A DNA stretch of 16,528 nt from JACZXC01 sp036447375 (lineage in GTDB: Bacteria; Myxococcota_A; UBA9160; SMWR01), in contig JAZFUU010000132.1 in assembly GCA_036447375.1 (NCBI GenBank), positions 1-16,528 of the forward strand. Reading direction: 5' to 3'. The notes beneath the pieces are model-generated. The model ran no database searches. It saw only the letters and a list, made by a program, of their open reading frames with translations, and was not told the DNA's origin. This document shows, piece after piece, positions 1 through 6,069 of this stretch. Within the stretch, counting starts at the first letter, position 1. Each line of letters opens with the position of its first letter. The position numbers and the translations under genes were made by a program.

Positions 1-1139
1 TCGGTCGCCACCGCGGGGCGGGCCTGGGCGGGGGGCACGACGAGTGCGAACAGACGCTGAATCAGCTGTTGGTGGAGATGGACGGATTCGAGAGCAACGA
101 GGGCGTGATCATGATCGCGGCCACCAACCGCCCGGACGTCCTCGACCCCGCGCTGCTGCGCCCGGGTCGATTCGATCGAACCGTGGTGGTGCCGCGTCCG
201 GACCTGCGGGGCCGACACGCCATCCTGAATGTGCACACCCGCCGGGTGCCCCTGAACGACGACGTCGAGCTCCAGACCGTCGCCCGGGGAACCCCCGGCT
301 TTGTCGGCGCCGATCTGCAGAACCTGGTCAATGAGGCGGCACTGCTGGCAGCACGCCGCGACGCCGTGGACGTGACCAACCACGACTTCGAGGAGGCGAA
401 GGACAAGGTCCTGATCGGGACGGCTCGCAAGAGTTTGATCATGAGTGATGACGACAAGCGGCAGACCGCCTACCACGAGGCGGGGCACGCTCTGGTAGCC
501 ATGCTGAGCCCCGCGGCCGATCCGGTTCACAAGGTGACCATCATCCCACGCGGAATGGCGCTCGGCGTCACACTGACGATGCCGGTAGAAGATCGCTACA
601 GCATGACCCGGGAGCAGATCCGGGCTCACATCAAGCACGCCCTGGGTGGACGAGCCGCCGAAGACGTGGTGTTCGGGCACCTCTCCACCGGTGCCGCCAA
701 TGACATCAAGCAGGCGACAGAATCCGCCCGCAAAATGGTGTGCAGCTACGGCATGAGCGAAAAGATCGGGCCGGTCTCACTCGATGACGAGGACCACGAT
801 GTCTTTCTCGGACGCGATTTCGTGAGCCGGAAGGAGTACAGCGAGGCGACCGCCAGCCAGATCGATGAAGAGGTGTCCCGGATCCTGCGCGAGCTGTATC
901 AGGAAGCCAAGCAGATGCTGACGGACGAGCGAGAACTGCTGGATCGGATCAGTGATGCGCTGCTCGAACGCGAGACCCTGGACAACAAGGAGCTCCAGAT
1001 GCTGAAGGCGGGGAAATCGCTGCCTCCGATGGCCCCGCCGATCGTGACCGAGCCCCAGTCCCCGCCCACCCAGACTCCGGAAGTCGCGAAGTCCTTCCCC
1101 GGAGACAACCTTCCCGACCCCGAACCCGTGCCCGGGTAG
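1..1139 (+). CDS. ftsH: ATP-dependent zinc metalloprotease FtsH, C-terminal part (5' end outside window)
   Basis: This is the C-terminal part of FtsH, the membrane-anchored hexameric AAA+ protease that extracts and degrades membrane and short-lived cytosolic proteins. The frame is open from base 3 with no stop, so the N-terminal membrane segments and Walker motifs lie upstream of the window. About 378 residues are visible. They begin in the pore-loop/Walker B-distal region (RHRGAGLGGGHDE), followed by the second region of homology (ATNRPDVLDPALLRPGRFDR). The protease zinc site HEAGH is at 474-488, and the third zinc ligand is the Asp of GAANDI (702-704). The last 40 residues are a Pro-rich, probably disordered tail, as is common in FtsH. 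It ends with TAG eight bases before folP, so it probably heads or belongs to the same operon. Base composition matches its neighbours. The identification is secure. Confidence 0.98.
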   Translation, partial: GRHRGAGLGGGHDECEQTLNQLLVEMDGFESNEGVIMIAATNRPDVLDPALLRPGRFDRTVVVPRPDLRGRHAILNVHTRRVPLNDDVELQTVARGTPGFVGADLQNLVNEAALLAARRDAVDVTNHDFEEAKDKVLIGTARKSLIMSDDDKRQTAYHEAGHALVAMLSPAADPVHKVTIIPRGMALGVTLTMPVEDRYSMTREQIRAHIKHALGGRAAEDVVFGHLSTGAANDIKQATESARKMVCSYGMSEKIGPVSLDDEDHDVFLGRDFVSRKEYSEATASQIDEEVSRILRELYQEAKQMLTDERELLDRISDALLERETLDNKELQMLKAGKSLPPMAPPIVTEPQSPPTQTPEVAKSFPGDNLPDPEPVPG

Positions 1140-1146
1140 GCGGGTC

Positions 1147-2007
1147 GTGGTCTCGCCGCCCGTTTTTCCCAGCGACCGCGTGACCATCATCGGGGTTCTC
1201 AACGCGACCCCCGACTCCTTCTCCGACGGCGGGCTCTTCGTAGATCGCGCTGAGCGGGTTCGCGTCGAGGTCGCCGTCGATGCGGCCGCGGCCCTGTTGG
1301 GAGCGGGTGCGGACTGGCTCGACATTGGCGGTGAGTCGACTCGCCCCGGGGCTCGGGAGGTTCCGGTCGCGATCGAGACCGCCCGTGTGGTTCCGGTCGT
1401 CGAGGCGTTGGCCAAGCGATTTGATGCGCCCATCTCAATCGATACCCGCAAGGGCGAGGTGGCCGAGGCGGCTCTCGACGCGGGAGCCGCGATCGTCAAC
1501 GACGTGTCGGGTCTCGGCTTCGATCCGCAGGTGGCCTCGGTCGCGGCCCGAGCCGGAGCGATCCTGGTGTTGGGCCATCTCCGTGGCACACCGGAAACCA
1601 TGCAGCGTGCGCCGGAATTTGCGGATGTCCTCGAAGAGGTTGCGGTCGAACTCGAATCCTCGGTCGAGCGGGCCCGGGCCGCCGGTGTGGCCCGCCCGCA
1701 GCTGGCGGTCGATCCCGGCCTCGGTTTTGGCAAGAACCTCGAGCAGAATCTGACGCTCCTGGCCCACCCGGGATGGCTGCGCCAGCGGCTCGGCCTCCCC
1801 GTGGTACTGGGGCCGTCGCGCAAGTCTTTTCTGGGAGCGGTGACGGGGGAGCCCGTAGACCGGCGGGATCCGGCGAGCTGGGCGGCATGCGCGATCGCGG
1901 CCTTTGCCGGCGTCGACGCGGTTCGCGTCCACGCGCCGGCGGGGGCGGCGGCTGCGGTGGCCCTGGGTCGCGCCCTGGCGAACGCGCGGCGAGAGGGGCT
2001 CTCGTGA
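1147..2007 (+). CDS. folP: Dihydropteroate synthase
   Basis: This cytoplasmic TIM-barrel enzyme condenses 6-hydroxymethyl-dihydropterin pyrophosphate with p-aminobenzoate to give dihydropteroate in folate synthesis. It has 286 residues, the normal length. The family motifs appear in order: GVLNATPDSFSDGG (16-29), DIGGESTRPGA (59-69), SIDTRK (97-102), NDVSG (118-122), GTPETMQ (147-153), DPGLGFGK (189-196) and SRKSFLG (224-230). The final RVH (260-262) is kept, but the Asp that usually follows it is Ala (RVHAP). The His of the usual MHMxG segment is kept, but the Met before it is Gly (LGHLRG). The start is GTG; no in-frame alternative gives a more complete protein. The end overlaps the cdaA start by four bases (GTGA), which suggests translational coupling. 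The ftsH-folP-glmM order is also classic in gammaproteobacteria. Confidence 0.97.
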   Translation: MVSPPVFPSDRVTIIGVLNATPDSFSDGGLFVDRAERVRVEVAVDAAAALLGAGADWLDIGGESTRPGAREVPVAIETARVVPVVEALAKRFDAPISIDTRKGEVAEAALDAGAAIVNDVSGLGFDPQVASVAARAGAILVLGHLRGTPETMQRAPEFADVLEEVAVELESSVERARAAGVARPQLAVDPGLGFGKNLEQNLTLLAHPGWLRQRLGLPVVLGPSRKSFLGAVTGEPVDRRDPASWAACAIAAFAGVDAVRVHAPAGAAAAVALGRALANARREGLS

Positions 2008-2924
2008 TCGAGCGACTCTGGGCGCTGTTTCTCGAGCTGCGAGATTATCTCGGAGCGAACTTCGACCCGTTTCGCGATACGATCGATATCCTCGTGGTAA
2101 CGCTGGGGATTTACTGGCTGCTGCTGTTGATTCGCGGCACCCGCGCCGTCCAGATGCTGGTGGGCCTGGTCGTGCTCCTCAGCGCCAACGTCGCCTCCAA
2201 TCTGTTCAATCTGGTCACCCTGCGCCTGATTCTCGACAATTTCCTCGGGTCCGCAGCCATCATTCTGGTGATTCTGTTTCAGCACGACCTGCGTCGCGCC
2301 CTGGCCCGCGTGGGGCGCGGATTCTTCCCGTCGGTTTCGTCTCAAGAGGAATCGCAAATGGTCGAGGAGGTGGTGCGAGCGGTGCAGCTACTGGCGCAAC
2401 GCAGCGTGGGAGCTCTGATGGTCCTCGAGCGCGAGACGAACCTCGACGATCAGATCGAGGCCGGAACGCCGGTGGACGCGGCCGTCTCCAAGGAGTTGTT
2501 GACGGCGCTCTTCAATCCCTACTCACCCCTTCACGATGGGGCCGTGCTGATCCAGCGTGGGCGGATCGCCTATGCGGGCTGCGTTCTGCCCTTGACCGCG
2601 CGATTGAATTTGCCCGAGGGCCTCGGGACCCGACACCGAGCGGGCGTTGGCATTACCGAGGAGACCGATGCTTTGGTGGTGATCGTGTCGGAAGAGACCT
2701 CCGCGATTTCGGTCATGCTGGGAGGCGAGATCATGCACGGTCTCGACCCGCCGCGATTGCGGGTCGTGCTTCGCGAAATACTTTCAGGCGAGTGGCGCGA
2801 GCTTCCGGGTCCCGGCGAGACCCGCTCCACCGCAAGCGCGAGAGACGCAATGCCGGCCCGCGGAGTCAAGGGCGGGTCCGAGGGGTCCGCGCCGAGGACC
2901 ACCGCAGCGCGGTCGGCGGGCTGA
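2004..2924 (+). CDS. cdaA: Membrane diadenylate cyclase CdaA (c-di-AMP synthase)
   Basis: This membrane enzyme converts two ATP to the second messenger cyclic di-AMP. The GTG at 2004 overlaps the folP stop (GTGA) and has the ribosome-binding sequence GAGAGGGG five bases upstream. This gives 306 residues. Three hydrophobic segments lie at about 25-43, 49-70 and 78-93, matching CdaA topology. A DAC/DisA_N domain follows at about 115-262. It keeps the active-site HDGA (177-180) and RHRAG (210-214) motifs, the start of the domain (GALMVLER, 136-143) and SPLHDG. About 40 Gly/Ser/Ala/Pro-rich residues at the end look disordered. The neighbour cdaR encodes its usual membrane partner and glmM follows, the well-known cdaA-cdaR-glmM module. 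Known family biology is that CdaR modulates cyclase activity and GlmM can bind and inhibit CdaA; whether that holds here is inferred. Confidence 0.97.
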   Translation: MIERLWALFLELRDYLGANFDPFRDTIDILVVTLGIYWLLLLIRGTRAVQMLVGLVVLLSANVASNLFNLVTLRLILDNFLGSAAIILVILFQHDLRRALARVGRGFFPSVSSQEESQMVEEVVRAVQLLAQRSVGALMVLERETNLDDQIEAGTPVDAAVSKELLTALFNPYSPLHDGAVLIQRGRIAYAGCVLPLTARLNLPEGLGTRHRAGVGITEETDALVVIVSEETSAISVMLGGEIMHGLDPPRLRVVLREILSGEWRELPGPGETRSTASARDAMPARGVKGGSEGSAPRTTAARSAG

Positions 2925-2932
2925 AGTAGCCT

Positions 2933-3619
2933 GTGGCCCGGCGGACGCCCAGCTTCCGACTCCTGCTCCTGGCGGCCAGCATGGCCCTCGTGCTCTGGAG
3001 CATGGCCCACGGGGCCGCCGACATCGAACGCGGCTATGACATCCCGGTGGTGTTCCACGGCATCTCGGACAAGATCGTGATCACCGACCAGAGCGCCAAT
3101 CTCGTGAATATTCGCGTGTTGGGCAGCCGGGCTGCGATTCGCAACATCAACGTTTCGGAGATGGAGTACGTCGTTGAGGTTTCCGGCGGCCAGCCCGGGC
3201 CGGCGGTCTACGAGGTGGACGTTTCGCGCCTCGACGTGCCGCGAGGATCGCGGATTGTGAGTCGGTCGCCCTCTCTGGTCGAGGTACGTTTCGAGCGGCG
3301 AGGGCGCAAGTCGGTGCGGATTCGAGCGGATCTCGAGGGGGAGCCGGCCGAGGGGTATGTCGTGACCGAGGTGGTGGTGGACCCGCCCCGGGTCTGGCTG
3401 GTCGGTGCCCGGAGTGCCGTCCTGCGCCTCTCGGAGGTGGAGACCGAAACCGTGGACGTCACAGGCCTCGCGGAATCCGCAGAACGCGAGGTCAAGCTTT
3501 CGCTGGCCGGACACAACGTATGGATGGAAGACCAGGCCCCGGTCCGATTGCGGATCGCCGTCGAAGCCGTGCCCGCCATCGGGGACGAGGGCGAAACCCC
3601 CGGAGCGCAGGGCGGATGA
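2933..3619 (+). CDS. cdaR: YbbR-domain protein CdaR, regulator of CdaA
   Basis: This is a membrane-anchored extracytoplasmic partner of the diadenylate cyclase. It has 228 residues: a short basic N-terminus, one membrane helix at about 9-28 with a Trp near its outer end (LVLWSMA), then two YbbR-type beta-rich repeats (about 34-121 and 126-210). Both repeats carry the Val/Ile-rich alternating pattern and the GY-x-V...DPP-x-V-x-L-x-G signature (for example GYVVTEVVVDPPRVWLVG, 141-158). Characterised YbbR proteins often carry three or four repeats, so this is a short form. The last 18 residues are acidic and flexible. The GTG start lies nine bases after cdaA and has only a weak ribosome-binding site. 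The stop overlaps the glmM start (ATGA). The function is inferred from domain architecture and position. Confidence 0.92.
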   Translation: MARRTPSFRLLLLAASMALVLWSMAHGAADIERGYDIPVVFHGISDKIVITDQSANLVNIRVLGSRAAIRNINVSEMEYVVEVSGGQPGPAVYEVDVSRLDVPRGSRIVSRSPSLVEVRFERRGRKSVRIRADLEGEPAEGYVVTEVVVDPPRVWLVGARSAVLRLSEVETETVDVTGLAESAEREVKLSLAGHNVWMEDQAPVRLRIAVEAVPAIGDEGETPGAQGG

Positions 3620-4983
3620 GTGAGAAGAGACGCCTGTTTGGGACCGACGGAGTTCGCGGCAGAGCCAATCGACACCCGATGACCGCCGAGACGGCCCTCT
3701 GCCTGGGTCAGGCCCTCGCCCATGTGTTTCGCGGAGTGGGCACGGGGCGCCGCCGGATCATCATCGGCAAGGACACGCGGCTATCCGGCTATCTGTTCGA
3801 GAATGCGCTGGTGGCGGGCATTACCTCGATGGGCGTCGACGTGATCCAGGTGGGACCGATGCCGACGCCGGGTATGGCCTTCCTGACCACCGACATGCGC
3901 TGTCACGCAGGCGCGATGATTTCGGCCAGCCACAACCCCTACTACGACAACGGCATCAAGTTTTTCAGTAGCGACGGCTTCAAGCTGCCCGATGATGTCG
4001 AGGGTCGCATCGAAACTCTGATCGAGTCTGGCGAGCTCACGCACCGGTGTGCGGAATCGGAACACATCGGACAGGCGAAGCGCATCGACGACGCCCAGGG
4101 CCGCTACGTGGTTTTTCTCAAGAAAACCTTTCCGATGGACCTGTCGCTGGAGGGACTCCGGATCGTTCTCGACTGTGCGAACGGCGCGGCCTACAAAGTG
4201 GGACCGACGGTCTTGGAAGAACTCGGCGCCGAGGTGTTCGCGCTCGGAGTGGATCCCAACGGTCGAAACATCAACGACGCCTGTGGCTCGCTCTTCCCGG
4301 AGCGGACCGCAGCCAAGGTGCTCGAGGTGCGCGCGGATCTGGGAATCGCCCTGGACGGCGACGGGGATCGCGTGGTTCTGGTCGGCTCCAAGGGAGACAT
4401 CATCGATGGCGACGCGCTGATCGCGTTGCTGGCGCGCGATCTGGCCGAGCGCGAAGGCCTTCGCGGTGGTGCCGTCGTCGGAACTTCCATGAGCAACCTG
4501 GGGCTGGAGCGGGCCCTCGAGCGAATCGGAGTGAGGTTGATCCGCACCCAGGTCGGCGATCGTTACGTGGTGGAGGCCATGCGATCGGGTGGATACAACC
4601 TGGGCGGTGAGCCCTCGGGTCACATCATTTTCCTCGAGCACAATACCACCGGGGACGGGCTCATGACCGCGCTGCAGGCGCTGGCCGCCGCGATCCGGTC
4701 GGGGGCCGGTCTGTCCGAGTTGGCGAGTCACTTCGAGCGGTTCCCGCAGGTCCTGGTGAACGTGCCGGTGGCGGAAAAGAAGCCGATCGAGAGCCTATCC
4801 AGCGTGACAAAGCTGGTCGAGCGGGTCCAGGCCGAGCTGGATGGACGCGGTCGAGTGTTCATCCGCTACAGCGGAACCGAGCCCAAGGCACGCGTGATGG
4901 TCGAGGGCGACGACGAGGAACGCGTGAACCGATTCGCGAACGACATTGCCGAGGAACTGAAGCGGGCACTCTCGGGGGGGTAA
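3616..4983 (+). CDS. glmM: Phosphoglucosamine mutase
   Basis: GlmM interconverts glucosamine-6-phosphate and glucosamine-1-phosphate in the cytoplasm, a step towards UDP-GlcNAc for peptidoglycan and lipopolysaccharide. The ATG at 3616 overlaps the cdaR stop (ATGA) and begins MSEKRRLFGTDGVRG, the standard GlmM N-terminus. The frame is open further upstream, but that extension reads through cdaR and is not needed. Length is 455 residues, typical. Key motifs: the phosphoserine loop ISASHNP with catalytic Ser at about 105, the metal loop DGDGDR (247-252), the sugar-binding GEPSGH (331-336) and the phosphate-binding RYSGTEP (417-423). All expected catalytic residues are present, in contrast to the next two genes. 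It lies four bases before the PdxJ-family gene and is preceded by the c-di-AMP genes. Confidence 0.98.
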   Translation: MSEKRRLFGTDGVRGRANRHPMTAETALCLGQALAHVFRGVGTGRRRIIIGKDTRLSGYLFENALVAGITSMGVDVIQVGPMPTPGMAFLTTDMRCHAGAMISASHNPYYDNGIKFFSSDGFKLPDDVEGRIETLIESGELTHRCAESEHIGQAKRIDDAQGRYVVFLKKTFPMDLSLEGLRIVLDCANGAAYKVGPTVLEELGAEVFALGVDPNGRNINDACGSLFPERTAAKVLEVRADLGIALDGDGDRVVLVGSKGDIIDGDALIALLARDLAEREGLRGGAVVGTSMSNLGLERALERIGVRLIRTQVGDRYVVEAMRSGGYNLGGEPSGHIIFLEHNTTGDGLMTALQALAAAIRSGAGLSELASHFERFPQVLVNVPVAEKKPIESLSSVTKLVERVQAELDGRGRVFIRYSGTEPKARVMVEGDDEERVNRFANDIAEELKRALSGG

Positions 4984-4987
4984 CCGA

Positions 4988-5698
4988 ATGCGGTCACTGA
5001 CGATCGCGCTGGACGCACTACCGGGTCTGCGCGACGCCACTCTGTCCAACGACGTCGACCTGGCGGCGGCGGCCACCCTGGCGGAGTTGGCCGGCGTGGA
5101 CGCCATCCGGCTCGGCGTGAATGAGGATCTCAAGCCCGTGCGCGAGGAAGATGTGTGTGAGGCTCGCCGCGCGGCGCGTTGCTTCGAGCTGCGAATGCCA
5201 CCGAGCCAGGGTTCGCTTCGGATCGCCCTGCTGGCTCGGCCGGACTCCGTATTGCTGGCGGGAGAGGGGCGGGACGGTCGCTCCGTAACTCGGCCTCTGG
5301 ATCTCCAGGGGCGCGACGTGTCTGTGGCGCCGATCGTCAGGAGCTTGGGCGAAGCCGGGATCCCGACCTCGGTACTGGTGGCACCGAACATTGAGGCCGT
5401 GAAGCGGGCCCACGGTGAAGGATTCAAAGGCGTCGAGTTCTTTACGGCGGCGATGATCGACCTGCCCACGCCCGAGCGCAAGCGCGAGTTCGAGCGCCTC
5501 GGCGATGCCGTGCGCATGGCCGCCAAGCTTCGGCTCGTCGCGGGTCTGGGCGGTGGACTCGGCTACTCCACGATCCGAGAAGTCATTCAAGCCGCGCCCG
5601 CGGTCGAGCGCATCGCGGTTGGCCGGGCGGCGCTGACCCGCGCTGTGTTGGTGGGCCTGGACCGGGCCCTGCGCGATCTGCGGGAGCTGGTGGGGTGA
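4988..5698 (+). CDS. pdxJ: PdxJ-family protein (pyridoxine 5'-phosphate synthase-like) with replaced active-site residues
   Basis: The fold and position say PdxJ, the enzyme that closes the pyridoxine ring from deoxyxylulose-5-phosphate and 3-amino-2-oxopropyl phosphate. It has 236 residues, the usual length, and aligns end to end with E. coli PdxJ as I remember it: AGIPTSVLVAPN, KGVEFFTA and the final AxxTRAVLVGL all correspond. However, the catalytic residues are gone. The equivalent of His45 is Gly43, Glu72 is Arg69, and the AGHGL segment holding His193 reads LGGGLGY with no His. Of the N-terminal VNxDHVATLR signature only Asp and Arg remain. The whole protein has one histidine (His142), which matches none of these. 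The frame is intact, with an ATG seven bases after a G-rich ribosome-binding site and a GTGA overlap with acpS. Ordinary PdxJ activity is doubtful; a repurposed or regulatory role is inference. Confidence 0.85.
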   Translation: MRSLTIALDALPGLRDATLSNDVDLAAAATLAELAGVDAIRLGVNEDLKPVREEDVCEARRAARCFELRMPPSQGSLRIALLARPDSVLLAGEGRDGRSVTRPLDLQGRDVSVAPIVRSLGEAGIPTSVLVAPNIEAVKRAHGEGFKGVEFFTAAMIDLPTPERKREFERLGDAVRMAAKLRLVAGLGGGLGYSTIREVIQAAPAVERIAVGRAALTRAVLVGLDRALRDLRELVG

Positions 5699-6069
5699 TC
5701 GTCGGGCTGGGGATCGAAGCCGTCGATGTGTCGCGCTTCGAGGCGTCTCTGGATCGATTCGGGGATCGACTGCGACGGCGTCTGTTCACGGCGCGCGAGT
5801 GCGCCTACGCGGCGGCCCGCTCGCGCGGTGCGGAAAGTCTGGCCGTCCGCTTCGCGGCGAAGCGGGCTGCACGTCAAGCCCTGGGGAAGCCCGGACTGCC
5901 GTGGCGCGACCTGGAGATCGTGCGCGAAGGGCGAGGTGCGCCGACGCTGTGTCTGCACGGAGCCGCGGCCGAGGCGGCGCGGAGTCTCGGGGTGGATCGG
6001 ATGTCGATCAGCCTGACCCACGACCGCCGCTGGTGCCTGGGTCATGTCGTGCTGGAATCGAATTCATGA
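5695..6069 (+). CDS. acpS: AcpS-family phosphopantetheinyl transferase-like protein, metal site altered
   Basis: AcpS transfers 4'-phosphopantetheine from CoA to acyl carrier protein. This 124-residue protein has the family layout: GLGIEAVDVSRF at the start, FTARECAYA (31-39), RFAAKRAARQALG (52-64), WRDLEIV and the final SLTHDRRWCLGHVVLE. The two Mg ligands are altered. The usual Asp of GxDIVE is Glu8, and the Glu of the nearly invariant AAKEA is Arg57. The following conserved Lys (KxxxKALG) is Gln61, and the usual TG after ALG is missing. The GTG at 5695 overlaps the pdxJ stop, with GGGAG eight bases upstream. The stop overlaps the nnr start (ATGA). The frame is intact and base composition is ordinary, so it does not look like a decaying pseudogene. 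Family membership is well supported; activity as a holo-ACP synthase is uncertain. Confidence 0.85.
   Translation: MIVGLGIEAVDVSRFEASLDRFGDRLRRRLFTARECAYAAARSRGAESLAVRFAAKRAARQALGKPGLPWRDLEIVREGRGAPTLCLHGAAAEAARSLGVDRMSISLTHDRRWCLGHVVLESNS

Noticed and set aside
777..2357. A 526-codon open frame on the - strand opposite ftsH, folP and cdaA
   Set aside because: The composition is Arg/Ser/Pro-rich with no domain resemblance, and the + strand carries three clear conserved genes. Long antisense frames are expected in GC-rich coding DNA.
3520..3615. An upstream start for glmM
   Set aside because: The extension overlaps the cdaR C-terminus and precedes the standard MSEKRRLFGTDGVRG start, which has a normal ATGA overlap.
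5799..6065. A longer N-terminus for nnr, fused to the acpS region
   Set aside because: It reads acpS in the wrong frame. ATG 6066 gives the normal YjeF_N start.
4988..6069. pdxJ and acpS as pseudogenes
   Set aside because: Both frames are complete, of normal length, coupled to their neighbours and with ordinary base use. Only specific catalytic positions are changed, so a functional though altered protein is more likely.
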